Part shown: positions 1-11,904 of the stretch, in pieces
How positions within the stretch are numbered: the stretch's first letter is position 1
How the letters are laid out: the number at the start of each line of letters is the position of its first letter
Source of the DNA: Tribonema minus
Lineage: Eukaryota > Sar > Xanthophyceae > Tribonematales > Tribonemataceae
Assembly (NCBI GenBank): GCA_017506865.1
Contig: JAFCMP010000542.1
Location: 434,001 to 498,000 of the forward strand
DNA: 64,000 nt
Direction: 5' to 3'
Position numbers and translations under genes: made by a program
Notes under the pieces: generated by a model
The model's input: the letters and a program-made list of their open reading frames with translations, nothing else
Databases searched by the model: none
Told to the model about the DNA's origin: nothing

Positions 1-1475
1 GACCACTGGTAAGTTAACAACTGTGCAGGTCGGTCAACTTGGTGCCGGGCTTGCCCAAGTCTACTTTGAAGTTCAACAATGACCAGGCCTGGATATGCAT
101 GCAAGGTATGGGCACAGGGCAACGTCAGCGCTCCAGGTGTCGGATTGGTCGAGGTTTGGCACAGGCAGAAATTGCCCTGAAGATCTGCCCTCATAATGCC
201 TTCAGCCATCGCCAGATTTGTCAGGGTCCGCAGACGGAGCAGTGGCTAAAGCTGGTAAGCAGCGCCTGTCAGCCTTCAAGTCAGTCACGCAGCAAAGTTT
301 TACTGGTAGTGCAGCACTTCGCGCTAAGCGAGAATTGTTCAAATTTTAATTTTTAAAACGCACATCAGACATCAAATCCAGCATCACCAAGCACCCAGCA
401 GCAGGAGCAGCAGCTGTGGCGGACCGTGCTGATGATGAAAGCGGTATATATTTGTTGCCTTCTGAGTCGAGGGACCCAGATATCGAGGCTGGTGGTAGTG
501 TTATAACAAGGGAGGACCTTATTGCCACTATCCTGCAGGCCATGGCGAATCTGCCAGTCGATAAAACTACACTGCAAGTCATACTCAGGTGTGCTGCTTG
601 GCACAATGCTTAGTTCACACAACTGTACATGTGCGGTTTGCTTGTAACTGCGTGAGCATGGTAATCCACGATGCTGTGGCACAGATGAGGGGGGTGGACA
701 GCTTCTTGGCGAAGCAATCAAAAAGAGGGTGGACATCTTTTTGGTGAAGCAATTAAAAGGGTGTCCTATTTCCTGGTTTTGGCATTTGAAAATCAACAAA
801 GAAGCCGTCTAGTGTCCTTTTAAAATCGAAGACAAGACGGTAATCTTAGAAAAGCTAAGTGGCACTGCTTTCATTTACATTAATGAATAAGCTCGCAGTG
901 TGCTAGCAAAATGCATTGACCCCCCGTGCTGTACGGTACCCCGGCCTCAGTCTCAACATCTTGCGTGCACGCGTGCGGGCTAGTGCTGGACAGGCCGTCA
1001 ATGCTTCTCGCTTTTGTGTTTCATATTATCGGGAGGCATGTCGCAGCGTGTGCGCGTACGCACCTCAGACGTGCGCCAGCCAAGCCAAGCGCTGGATCGC
1101 AGCGTCGCCACAGGAGTGAGTGCCAGACCTTTGAGGCCAGCCAGACAGAGTCTTAAAGGGTAATGCTGGCGTTAACACCAAGGATCTAGCACTGCACGCC
1201 AAAAAGCGGCGGGGGTCGCGTGTGATCATGAACCTTCACTTCACCTTCAACTTGAAGTGGACGCACCGCTGCATGCGGGGCATGATACAGCATCGCCCTT
1301 GAGTCAGTCAGTGCAACCTATACAGGTACGATGCCTAGTGCCTCAAGGCGATTTGGCGCGCTGTTGCAACCCGCCAAACTGCACGTCGACCGTTGTGTCC
1401 GCCACACTGCTGGCAATTTCCCGCACTCAATACAACCGACCCTTCTAGACCCGTCAGCTGTTCTAGACCCAGCGG
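1..1475. other. No recognisable gene
   Basis: Only short overlapping ORFs without family resemblance are present. Around 318-340 there is a weak match to the TTCGCGC...GAGCGAGAATT motif shared by the dispersed repeat seen at 3.8 kb and 52 kb. A short GTTGAA/TTCAAC-type motif lies near 1246. I see no convincing exon structure. Confidence 0.5.
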
Positions 1476-1894
1476 GTGCTAGATTTGGGTGATGCAGGCG
1501 TTAAGCTGGTGGCCGAAGTCTTGCAGAGTACTTCAGATTCAGTCAGCAGCGAATGCGTCCAAGCAGAGGCTGTGCCGTGTGGACTTCTTGCGGCAGCATC
1601 TGCGGGTCTTCGGAAACGCAAGGTGAGAGAAAGAAAAACTGCAGACTTGACGGGACTCCTGCGCTGTAGACTGCTAAACGCAGACGTGATGTGCAGAGTT
1701 GTGTGCTTTTCCTGGAGCGAGGGTGTTCAGCTGCTTCGTCGGCGCTTTAGTCTGCGTTCAACGGCGTTGTCCGAGATGGTGGCAGAGGCTGCTGCTGCTG
1801 CTGCTGCTGCTCCTGTCACCAGCAATCACGGATTTCACAGATCCGCTTTTGTGCCGCTTCGCAGACGCCAAGTTAGACGCAGTAGACCAGCGAC

Positions 1895-2686
1895 ATGGAG
1901 CGGTTGGCGGATGCAGATGCGAACGCTGTGTCTGGCTCTGAGAGCTCTCTCGGATCGCAATCATTCAGTCAAGGCGTCACAGACACGGACGAGATATGGA
2001 CAGAGGAGCAGCACTGGGAGCGCTTTGGCTTGTCAGTAACATCTGCTTTTGCTGGAGTCGGTGCGGCTTTCGCAGACCAATCATCCCATGTACAGCCAGT
2101 AACAGCAGCAACGCAGTTCGGCTTCAACTCTACAAAGGATGACTCAGACGGTTCTGTCATACCTGGGATGTCATCAGCAGATCGTCCGCCAAGCCGTCAA
2201 TGGCAGCAGCGCACAGCGGAGCAGGAGGCAGCGATACTTGCTGTCCGTCAACAGCAGCAGCTGCACGAGCTGCACAACTCTCAGCGGGTGCTGCAGGCGC
2301 TGTCCGCATGTCTGCACACCAACGAAGTGGGATCGTCAGCGGATCTCAGTGGCGTGACGGCTGCAGAGCAGGCGCACCTGCCATCCAGCCAACTTGAAGG
2401 TGACCATAGCTCGGCGAACACTCCATTGCTGCAGCGGCAGCAGCAACTTGTCCTGCAGCATCAGCAGCGCCTTCACCATCAGCAGCAGCGAGTGGTGCAG
2501 CACCAGCACCACGAGCAGCAGCAGCTTCAATTGCACCAGCAGTATCAGGAGCATCAGCGCCAGTTGCAGCAGCGGCAGCAACGACAGCGACAGCTGCTGC
2601 AGCGGCAACAGCAGCAACAGCAGCACAGCCTACAGCGTCTGTTTGAGCACCCGTCAGTGCCATCGCAGCAGCATCACCAATATTAG
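1895..2686 (+). CDS. Gln-rich protein ORF, copy 1 (intact)
   Basis: This is a 263-codon ORF of unknown function. An in-frame TAG lies four codons upstream (1883-1885), so 1895 is the first available ATG. Residues 1-150 are mixed and acidic to Ser-rich. The C-terminal third (about 165-250) is almost entirely Gln with His, Leu and Arg, encoded by CAG-rich repeats. Such Gln/His tracts are typical of disordered regions in transcription-associated proteins, but no folded domain is visible. Another ORF (1476-2039) overlaps in a different frame and runs through poly-Ala encoded by the CTG/GCT run. Copy 2 of this ORF has a nonsense codon. It could be non-coding low-complexity sequence; codon-level constraint cannot be judged here. 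Confidence 0.4.
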   Translation: MERLADADANAVSGSESSLGSQSFSQGVTDTDEIWTEEQHWERFGLSVTSAFAGVGAAFADQSSHVQPVTAATQFGFNSTKDDSDGSVIPGMSSADRPPSRQWQQRTAEQEAAILAVRQQQQLHELHNSQRVLQALSACLHTNEVGSSADLSGVTAAEQAHLPSSQLEGDHSSANTPLLQRQQQLVLQHQQRLHHQQQRVVQHQHHEQQQLQLHQQYQEHQRQLQQRQQRQRQLLQRQQQQQQHSLQRLFEHPSVPSQQHHQY

Positions 2687-2699
2687 CATCAGAGTCTGA

Positions 2700-4567
2700 T
2701 GCACTGCAGTCTCCTTCCAGCAGTAGTACTACTACCTAGTACTAGTTATTGTCACAGGCAAGCAGCATGGTCACGCCACGGCAGCACAAAGTCATCATGC
2801 GCGCTTTTACAGAGCCTGCTTCAGGTTGCCACACAATGTTTGTTTTCTCATTACGTCTCGGAGTCAGAGCTGCAGGCCCTGGGTCTGAGCATCAAGCTGC
2901 ACAAGCCGGACTCATGGTCCAGGAAGCATTCGCTCATGCGCCGGCACTCTGTGACAGTGTGTGACTAGGCACTGCAGTGCACTATGGGTTTTGGCAGCCG
3001 GGCACAGATTTTCTCTTTCCATCTCCTCAACAGGAATAGCATGAGCGAGTAGTTGGCCAATGGCATTAGCTATTTTACGCACTCTATGTACAAGGCGCCT
3101 GCCACTGTGCTTGCCAACAGTGTGTCACCGTGATGTGACATCCTTACCCAAATACAAGTGTATGTATTGCGGAGGTCCCGTATGTGCACTGCACGCATGC
3201 GCAGTCATGCGGTCAAGGTGTCTTGTGCTCCTGCGCTGTTTATTCCGTGCGATGCTCCTTGTTGTAAGTGCTGACATTGCAGTATGAATATGCGTATACT
3301 ATAGTTGCCATATGGCCATCGCATGTGCATCTACTAGTAGCTTTACTTCGACCCAAACGATTTTTAAAGCCGCAATTGGTTTTGTGCATACTTGACGTCA
3401 CATGCACTCTGCCTGCCTGTGCACGCACCAATGCCACTGGACACACATGTTGCTCACTGGTGCCCTGATGTGGGGCAATACGCATGTTGTTCAGGAGATC
3501 AGAATGATATTCTCCTGGTTTTCTCTAGAATGAGGTTGTATTGATCAGATAATCCACGAACGTCAGAAGGAGAAGACTCATATCCAGCCATGTATTCAAA
3601 ACGTGTTCACAGTGCGCAGCACCTGATGTTGTACTTGTGCAGCATAGTGTCAGGATGTGTATTTCTGATCGTTTTAGTGGGGCTGAGACTGGGCGCTTTA
3701 GTGCTTAAGCTGGCACAAAAAGTAGCTTCAAGCACTCGTCAGTAGTAGCTTCAAGCACTCGTCAGCCTCTGCTGCCTTGGCTTCCAGCCAGCAAGTGCCA
3801 AAGAGGCATTTTCTGTATGTACTTTTTATTAGTTCTCGCTCAGGGCGCGAAAAAGCCCAGATGATTGGCATGTAGCTGCAAGGAATCTACATGTCGTATG
3901 ACAGTCTGAACGTGTCGCAACGACAACCACTCAAACGCCGCCGCCGCCAAACGGCATCTCGGGGTCCTCCCCTACGTCCTCCTCCATGTGCCCCCCCCCC
4001 TGGATTCTCTGTATGTACCTTCGTCCATCACTCGGGCTGCTCTCATGTTTGTTGCGGTGTACGTGGGCTCGCCAGCTGCACCTCTAGTGCCCTCCTGCGG
4101 TGAGAGTTGGAACAACGAAAAGACTTTTGTCATGAAACGTAAAAAAGCCAGCACCCATACCACTTTTTTTTTGCTGGCATCATATGACATGTGACGCCTC
4201 ATGCACTCTGTAACATTGCCACAGCAAATACGCGCAACCGCGCATCAGGCTACATACCCTTCGCTTGGACACATCAACAGTAATCATCACGCTTAACACG
4301 TTTTGAGCACCGTACTAACTGTACAACTCATGCCATACAGGCAATGCTGGTTGTCTCACAACTCTTTGCAACAAGCTGAAGTTGTGAAGTTTGTGGTGGG
4401 TGTTGAGGCACACCGAAGGCACTCAGCACGAGACTTCAACTCAGTAGACGCCGAGACTTCAAACGTGAAGGCTACCCTGAAGTTGAAGTTCCCCAAACTT
4501 TGATCGATTGCACGGCTGAGCTCAGAGGCCCCTCCGCGCGGTACACACAGATCTCGCCTCACTCGTC
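2700..4567. other. Intergenic stretch inside copy 1 (repeated at 7010-8877)
   Basis: No coding exon is recognised. The stretch carries a reverse-oriented fragment of a dispersed repeat (about 3805-4035), also found near 52 kb. A TTCAAC/GTTGAA cluster lies just before the F-box gene at about 4437-4497. Confidence 0.5.
3805..4035 (-). mobile_element. Dispersed repeat fragment (copy in unit 1)
   Basis: Read on the minus strand, this segment closely matches 52660-52880 on the plus strand. Shared landmarks are a GTCGTTGCGACAC segment, a GCCGCC-rich stretch, a Gly/Arg-rich reading frame and the signature GGGCTTTTTCGCGCCCTGAG followed by CGAGAA and TAATAAAAAGTAC. The same DNA recurs at 8115-8345 through the tandem duplication. 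It is probably the tail of a transposable element. The class is not determined. Confidence 0.5.
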
Positions 4568-6110
4568 ATGGCCGGAAACGCACGAGCTGGCTCTCAGACT
4601 GAGCTCGACACCGACCAGCGTGCACTGAACTCTCTCGTCGATCGAGCTGAGGCACTTCTCCGCAAGCGGTGGTTGACGGCGACGTTTGCTGGCACAGCGC
4701 CGCCTGAAGGTGCGGTTCTTTATTTGGTATTGTTGTGCATGCATTGGTCATCTGTTGATGTGCATGCATACTTCATCTGCTATGCATGGGACGGACTGCC
4801 CTGAATTTGACAGTGAACACCACTTTTCTGATCTGTCGATCTTTTCTTTCCTGCAGATGTGGAGGCTGCTGCGATGGAATTACCGATCGTCATGACCGAG
4901 CTACAGAGCATCCAAGCGGTGCTGCGCCATCTCCACCCTGATGCTGAAGGCATCGCGCCAATGCGAGGTCTTCTGAGCCTGACCGCCACATTGCGGATAC
5001 TGGAGCAACGCTCGGCAGCCGTTCAGGATGCGGTGGGAAACGGCGAACGCCCCTGTTGCAGGATGCGCGCAGAATCACCGGCAACAGCAGAAGTGCTCAT
5101 GAGCAATGAGCTGCTCACCACTATCCTGTCATTTGTAGGCCCTGGCAACTTCCTTTTCGTCGCGCCTGTGAGCAGGAGGGCACGTGCTCTTTACACGGCA
5201 TGTGTGGCGACTGTTTCACGAGGTCTCATCAGTACACTTGACAGAGTTCAAGGCCGCGGTGCTGTCGCAGTCAAGGCTTGGCCTTGCTCTGGTTAGCCCA
5301 GGCTTCGCCGATGGATTGCCGTCGCTGCCAGAGGCCACGCGAGTCGAGCTTTGCGTGGTATTGGGGGAGCTGGGCTCTTCAGAGGCGGTTGAACGCATGC
5401 AGCTTGCAGGTCTTGCTGTTGACATCGAGGCACTCATAGGCGCAGCAAAGGCGTGTGACGTCAATTCCCTGCTCGCAAAATTGGCAGGCCCGCTTGGCGG
5501 CCGTGAGTGTAGTGAGGCAACCCTAGGCGGAGCAGTAGTTGAAGTAGGGCTTGCATTGCGAATGCCTTTTGTGCAGTAATCAGACACGACTTTAACCTTC
5601 CACATGGCACGGCTTCTTCTGCTTCTACCTGTTTAGCCACGCTTGCATATCACGGTGATATTGCACTTGGGGAGGGCGCTCCGGTCCACCTCCCACGGCA
5701 CCAGGCAGTGGGCATTTCCGGTCAAGGTTGAGACCGGGTCTCACACACTTTCACCCTCTGTGGTTGGCACACCACCACAATGGCGATCTCGGCAGGACTT
5801 TGACGTACAGGTCGAAATGCGTTGCATTGACCACCTGGGCGCACATGAGCTACATGCAGGCGCCCGTATGGACATAGGATTACAGCTTGCCGAGTGGGGC
5901 GATGACGGTTCGGCCGTCTCATGGCTTCCATCAAAGCTGCCCCAGGCTGAGTCGTGGCCATCTTGCTACATCAATGCCCTCTGCAATGAGGCCGCCATGT
6001 GGGGCCGGATTAACTCCCTCGACTTCCTTCTTACACGCGGTCAACAATTGTTTGGCGCCTTAGGCACCATATCTGCCGATAGTCAGCTGATACAGGCTTT
6101 CCCATCGCTG
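4568..6110 (+). pseudogene. F-box/ankyrin-like gene, copy 1, frameshifted and truncated
   Basis: The exon layout is the same as the 8878 gene: exon 1 4568-4709, an intron with GT...CTGCAG ends, and exon 2 from 4857. One extra T at 5214-5216 (ctgtttcacg against ctgttcacg in copy 2) shifts the frame just after the F-box-like helix region. The 3' end is lost: at the duplication junction (6110) the ankyrin-like frame runs into the CTG run and then into the Gln-rich unit, ending at 6251. It is therefore doubly broken. A residual transcript could still encode the N-terminal half. Confidence 0.65.
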
Positions 6111-6204
6111 CTGCTGCTGCTCCTGTCACCAGCAATCACGGATTTCACAGATCCGCTTTTGTGCCGCTTCGCAGACGCCAAGTTAGACGCAGTAGACCAG
6201 CGAC

Positions 6205-6996
6205 ATGGAGCGGTTGGCGGATGCAGATGCGAACGCTGTGTCTGGCTCTGAGAGCTCTCTCGGATCGCAATGATTCAGTCAAGGCGTCACAGACACGGAC
6301 GAGATATGGACAGAGGAGCAGCACTGGGAGCGCTTTGGCTTGTCAGTAACATCTGCTTTTGCTGGAGTCGGTGCGGCTTTCGCAGACCAATCATCCCATG
6401 TACAGCCAGTAACAGCAGCAACGCAGTTCGGCTTCAACTCTACAAAGGATGACTCAGACGGTTCTGTCATACCTGGGATGTCATCAGCAGATCGTCCGCC
6501 AAGCCGTCAATGGCAGCAGCGCACAGCGGAGCAGGAGGCAGCGATACTTGCTGTCCGTCAACAGCAGCAGCTGCACGAGCTGCACAACTCTCAGCGGGTG
6601 CTGCAGGCGCTGTCCGCATGTCTGCACACCAACGAAGTGGGATCGTCAGCGGATCTCAGTGACGTGACGGCTGCAGAGCAGGCGCACCTGCCATCCAGCC
6701 AACTTGAAGGTGACCATAGCTCGGCGAACACTCCATTGCTGCAGCGGCAGCAGCAACTTGTCCTGCAGCATCAGCAGCGCCTTCACCATCAGCAGCAGCG
6801 AGTGGTGCAGCACCAGCACCACGAGCAGCAGCAGCTTCAATTGCACCAGCAGTATCAGGAGCATCAGCGCCAGTTGCAGCAGCGGCAGCAACGACAGCGA
6901 CAGCTGCTGCAGCGGCAACAGCAGCAACAGCAGCACAGCCTACAGCGTCTGTTTGAGCACCCGTCAGTGCCATCGCAGCAGCATCACCAATATTAG
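6205..6996 (+). pseudogene. Gln-rich ORF, copy 2, interrupted by a nonsense codon
   Basis: This is the duplicate of the 1895-2686 ORF. At 6271-6273 the Ser codon TCA of copy 1 is TGA, which stops the protein after about 22 codons. The remainder stays open to 6996 but lacks a good ATG near its start. A second change, A6662 for G2352, turns Gly into Asp. If the copy-1 ORF is a real gene, this copy is a fresh pseudogene. Confidence 0.4.
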
Positions 6997-7009
6997 CATC
7001 AGAGTCTGA

Positions 7010-8877
7010 TGCACTGCAGTCTCCTTCCAGCAGTAGTACTACTACCTAGTACTAGTTATTGTCACAGGCAAGCAGCATGGTCACGCCACGGCAGCACAAA
7101 GTCATCATGCGCGCTTTTACAGAGCCTGCTTCAGGTTGCCACACAATGTTTGTTTTCTCATTACGTCTCGGAGTCAGAGCTGCAGGCCCTGGGTCTGAGC
7201 ATCAAGCTGCACAAGCCGGACTCATGGTCCAGGAAGCATTCGCTCATGCGCCGGCACTCTGTGACAGTGTGTGACTAGGCACTGCAGTGCACTATGGGTT
7301 TTGGCAGCCGGGCACAGATTTTCTCTTTCCATCTCCTCAACAGGAATAGCATGAGCGAGTAGTTGGCCAATGGCATTAGCTATTTTACGCACTCTATGTA
7401 CAAGGCGCCTGCCACTGTGCTTGCCAACAGTGTGTCACCGTGATGTGACATCCTTACCCAAATACAAGTGTATGTATTGCGGAGGTCCCGTATGTGCACT
7501 GCACGCATGCGCAGTCATGCGGTCAAGGTGTCTTGTGCTCCTGCGCTGTTTATTCCGTGCGATGCTCCTTGTTGTAAGTGCTGACATTGCAGTATGAATA
7601 TGCGTATACTATAGTTGCCATATGGCCATCGCATGTGCATCTACTAGTAGCTTTACTTCGACCCAAACGATTTTTAAAGCCGCAATTGGTTTTGTGCATA
7701 CTTGACGTCACATGCACTCTGCCTGCCTGTGCACGCACCAATGCCACTGGACACACATGTTGCTCACTGGTGCCCTGATGTGGGGCAATACGCATGTTGT
7801 TCAGGAGATCAGAATGATATTCTCCTGGTTTTCTCTAGAATGAGGTTGTATTGATCAGATAATCCACGAACGTCAGAAGGAGAAGACTCATATCCAGCCA
7901 TGTATTCAAAACGTGTTCACAGTGCGCAGCACCTGATGTTGTACTTGTGCAGCATAGTGTCAGGATGTGTATTTCTGATCGTTTTAGTGGGGCTGAGACT
8001 GGGCGCTTTAGTGCTTAAGCTGGCACAAAAAGTAGCTTCAAGCACTCGTCAGTAGTAGCTTCAAGCACTCGTCAGCCTCTGCTGCCTTGGCTTCCAGCCA
8101 GCAAGTGCCAAAGAGGCATTTTCTGTATGTACTTTTTATTAGTTCTCGCTCAGGGCGCGAAAAAGCCCAGATGATTGGCATGTAGCTGCAAGGAATCTAC
8201 ATGTCGTATGACAGTCTGAACGTGTCGCAACGACAACCACTCAAACGCCGCCGCCGCCAAACGGCATCTCGGGGTCCTCCCCTACGTCCTCCTCCATGTG
8301 CCCCCCCCCCTGGATTCTCTGTATGTACCTTCGTCCATCACTCGGGCTGCTCTCATGTTTGTTGCGGTGTACGTGGGCTCGCCAGCTGCACCTCTAGTGC
8401 CCTCCTGCGGTGAGAGTTGGAACAACGAAAAGACTTTTGTCATGAAACGTAAAAAAGCCAGCACCCATACCACTTTTTTTTTGCTGGCATCATATGACAT
8501 GTGACGCCTCATGCACTCTGTAACATTGCCACAGCAAATACGCGCAACCGCGCATCAGGCTACATACCCTTCGCTTGGACACATCAACAGTAATCATCAC
8601 GCTTAACACGTTTTGAGCACCGTACTAACTGTACAACTCATGCCATACAGGCAATGCTGGTTGTCTCACAACTCTTTGCAACAAGCTGAAGTTGTGAAGT
8701 TTGTGGTGGGTGTTGAGGCACACCGAAGGCACTCAGCACGAGACTTCAACTCAGTAGACGCCGAGACTTCAAACGTGAAGGCTACCCTGAAGTTGAAGTT
8801 CCCCAAACTTTGATCGATTGCACGGCTGAGCTCAGAGGCCCCTCCGCGCGGTACACACAGATCTCGCCTCACTCGTC
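7010..8877. other. Intergenic stretch inside copy 2
   Basis: This is the duplicate of 2700-4567. It contains the same repeat fragment and no recognisable exon. Confidence 0.5.
8115..8345 (-). mobile_element. Dispersed repeat fragment (copy in unit 2)
   Basis: This is the duplicate of the 3805-4035 fragment, carried along by the 4.31-kb tandem duplication. Confidence 0.5.
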
Positions 8878-11003
8878 ATGGCCGGAAACGCACGAGCTGG
8901 CTCTCAGACTGAGCTCGACACCGACCAGCGTGCACTGAACTCTCTCGTCGATCGAGCTGAGGCACTTCTCCGCAAGCGGTGGTTGACGGCGACGTTTGCT
9001 GGCACAGCGCCGCCTGAAGGTGCGGTTCTTTATTTGGTATTGTTGTGCATGCATTGGTCATCTGTTGATGTGCATGCATACTTCATCTGCTATGCATGGG
9101 ACGGACTGCCCTGAATTTGACAGTGAACACCACTTTTCTGATCTGTCGATCTTTTCTTTCCTGCAGATGTGGAGGCTGCTGCGATGGAATTACCGATCGT
9201 CATGACCGAGCTACAGAGCATCCAAGCGGTGCTGCGCCATCTCCACCCTGATGCTGAAGGCATCGCGCCAATGCGAGGTCTTCTGAGCCTGACCGCCACA
9301 TTGCGGATACTGGAGCAACGCTCGGCAGCCGTTCAGGATGCGGTGGGAAACGGCGAACGCCCCTGTTGCAGGATGCGCGCAGAATCACCGGCAACAGCAG
9401 AAGTGCTCATGAGCAATGAGCTGCTCACCACTATCCTGTCATTTGTAGGCCCTGGCAACTTCCTTTTCGTCGCGCCTGTGAGCAGGAGGGCACGTGCTCT
9501 TTACACGGCATGTGTGGCGACTGTTCACGAGGTCTCATCAGTACACTTGACAGAGTTCAAGGCCGCGGTGCTGTCGCAGTCAAGGCTTGGCCTTGCTCTG
9601 GTTAGCCCAGGCTTCGCCGATGGATTGCCGTCGCTGCCAGAGGCCACGCGAGTCGAGCTTTGCGTGGTATTGGGGGAGCTGGGCTCTTCAGAGGCGGTTG
9701 AACGCATGCAGCTTGCAGGTCTTGCTGTTGACATCGAGGCACTCATAGGCGCAGCAAAGGCGTGTGACGTCAATTCCCTGCTCGCAAAATTGGCAGGCCC
9801 GCTTGGCGGCCGTGAGTGTAGTGAGGCAACCCTAGGCGGAGCAGTAGTTGAAGTAGGGCTTGCATTGCGAATGCCTTTTGTGCAGTAATCAGACACGACT
9901 TTAACCTTCCACATGGCACGGCTTCTTCTGCTTCTACCTGTTTAGCCACGCTTGCATATCACGGTGATATTGCACTTGGGGAGGGCGCTCCGGTCCACCT
10001 CCCACGGCACCAGGCAGTGGGCATTTCCGGTCAAGGTTGAGACCGGGTCTCACACACTTTCACCCTCTGTGGTTGGCACACCACCACAATGGCGATCTCG
10101 GCAGGACTTTGACGTACAGGTCGAAATGCGTTGCATTGACCACCTGGGCGCACATGAGCTACATGCAGGCGCCCGTATGGACATAGGATTACAGCTTGCC
10201 GAGTGGGGCGATGACGGTTCGGCCGTCTCATGGCTTCCATCAAAGCTGCCCCAGGCTGAGTCGTGGCCATCTTGCTACATCAATGCCCTCTGCAATGAGG
10301 CCGCCATGTGGGGCCGGATTAACTCCCTCGACTTCCTTCTTACACGCGGTCAACAATTGTTTGGCGCCTTAGGCACCATATCTGCCGATAGTCAGCTGAT
10401 ACAGGCTTTCCCATCGCTGAAGTTTGTGGACGCGAAGGACACGGAGCACACCATGACACTCACAGACGCGGCCGCTGCCGCCGACAATATCGCAGTGCTT
10501 CAGTGGCTTCAGTCGCGGCACGCACTCGAGTTCACTAACATCACCATGCCAGTGGCCGCATCCGACGCTGTGCTGCCCGACTGTTAGTGGCTGCTAGCGC
10601 AAGGTCGCCCGCACGACAGCAATGACATTTGCGAAGAGATCGCATTGAGCGGTGGCCCGGGACCGTTGATGGCCTGGGTCAGGAATTGCGGCGGACGCGG
10701 AGGCGACTGGACCCCGCAAGGCATGACAGGCATGCTGGCAACAGCGCCCCGGTCCTTGTGCACTGGCTGCGTGTGGCGGGGGCGCACTGGCCGGCAGACC
10801 TGGCGGAGGTGGTCACAACAAAAGTTCATGAGCTATCACCATCGACCATACTGTGGGCGGTGCAGCAGGGCTGCCCCTTTGGGCGGTGGACTAGTCAGGT
10901 GTGTGTGTGGCTAGATGACAACCACGATGACGGTGGTACAGTAAGGCGCACGCTGCACGATCTCGGCTGTCCCTGTGCATGTCCGCGCCCCTACAAGGTG
11001 TGA
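8878..11003 (+). pseudogene. F-box/ankyrin-like gene, copy 2 (longer frame, probably decaying)
   Basis: Exon 1 is 8878-9019 (47 codons, phase 1). The intron (GTGCGG...CTGCAG) leads to exon 2 from 9167, which stays in frame to a TAA at 9886-9888, giving 287 codons in all. Residues about 129-158 (NELLTTILSFVGPGNFLF...) resemble the F-box-like helices that precede degenerate ankyrin repeats in large protist families. Homology-like sequence continues past the TAA. A second frame covers 9867-10040, and the first frame resumes with ankyrin-like phrases (NEAAMWGRINSLDFLLTRG, AVLQWLQSRHALEF). A TAG follows at 10585-10587, then WLLAQGRPHDSND, and a third frame (HWLRVAGAHWPADL) ends at 11003. Either several introns are hidden here or, more likely, the gene is accumulating stops and frameshifts. 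The presumed role is substrate recognition in a ubiquitin ligase, by analogy only. Confidence 0.55.
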
Positions 11004-11904
11004 ATGGCAACTAGTCTTTTTACAACCTGCAATGCGAAGTGTACGTCACAACTTCAAGTGAATGCTGTGTGTGTGCCCTCTGCCTCGCCCCCTTGCCTTT
11101 CTGAACATGTGCCTGTTTTCACGTGCATGTCCTAGTGGTGACACAGCTGCATGACATTGTGTGCTGTGATCCTGCTTTTCAGCAATTGCATGCATTGACA
11201 CGGTGGCATTTGCCATGCATGCATTATGTGCATGACAATGGCGGATGCTTCTCCATTGTGCGTTGTTGACGATGAGTGTATATTGTTATCACTATGTGTG
11301 GTGCAGTGCATATACCCATGTACTGTAGTTGACATTGCTGCCAGAGCCATTGGCAACTGTGCATGCACGAATTGTCTCTGCCCATCTCGGCGCTGCATTG
11401 ACTGTAGTGTGCAGATTGTTGCGGCTGTAGCGCACCGTGTTGCTTGCAATATTCTGTTGCATGCTGGACCATTGCTGGTGTTCACTGATCAGCACAAAAA
11501 ACGACCAACTAAACCAGCAACGCGCGCACATGCCGTGAGAACTTGAGAGTAATTCGAGCGCCAAACGAGAGTCTGAGTCTTGAGTCGCTGTGCAAACCGT
11601 ACAAAGGAAGAGTGCTGCGACGGCAGAGGGACAGGATTCACTTTATGATCAAAAACTCGCGCAAACCAAGTGACTCTTAGCGCGAGTTTAAATTCAAACT
11701 TCAACTGTTTTGGGAACTTCCCCCCCGGGCCGTGTGACGGCTGAGGCAGGTGGATGGATCCGGAGAAGGGAGGGGGGACCAACAGCACCGACAGAGGGTG
11801 GTCTGCAGTAAGCAGGGCTGCACTAGCGGCCAACAGCAGGTACTTGCCTCGCCTGCGAGCTGGTGTTCGTAAAAACCGCTCAGGCTTGCTTGCGCAGACA
11901 AGTA
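11004..11904. other. No recognisable gene
   Basis: Only weak ORFs lie on both strands. Around 11640-11700 there are short GCGCGAG/CTCGCGC inverted motifs reminiscent of the dispersed repeat signature. Nothing else is supportable. Confidence 0.45.

Larger units (their letters stand above)
1801..6110. repeat. Tandem segmental duplication, copy 1 (4.31 kb)
   Basis: This copy is almost identical to 6111-10419 at an offset of 4310 (4309 after an indel). The junction lies in a CTG run: the unit starts inside (CTG)n near 1790-1811, and its far end (ccatcgctg) re-enters the same run near 6110. That suggests slippage or recombination on the triplet. By eye I found three differences between copies: C1962 vs G6272, G2352 vs A6662, and an extra T at 5214-5216. 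All three fall inside ORFs. Confidence 0.9.
6111..10419. repeat. Tandem segmental duplication, copy 2 (4.31 kb)
   Basis: This is the second unit of the tandem duplication. At its right edge the sequence continues into unique DNA (agtttgtggac...), which gives the genuine 3' part of the F-box/ankyrin-like gene. In copy 1 the same position is fused back to the start of the unit. The near identity means either a very recent duplication or an assembly duplicate. The clean CTG breakpoint and the coding-changing differences favour a real event. Confidence 0.9.

Noticed and set aside
2336-2663. Minus-strand poly-Leu and poly-Ala ORFs over the Gln-rich region
   Set aside because: These are reading-frame shadows of the CAG repeat. 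The composition is a pure consequence of the triplet.
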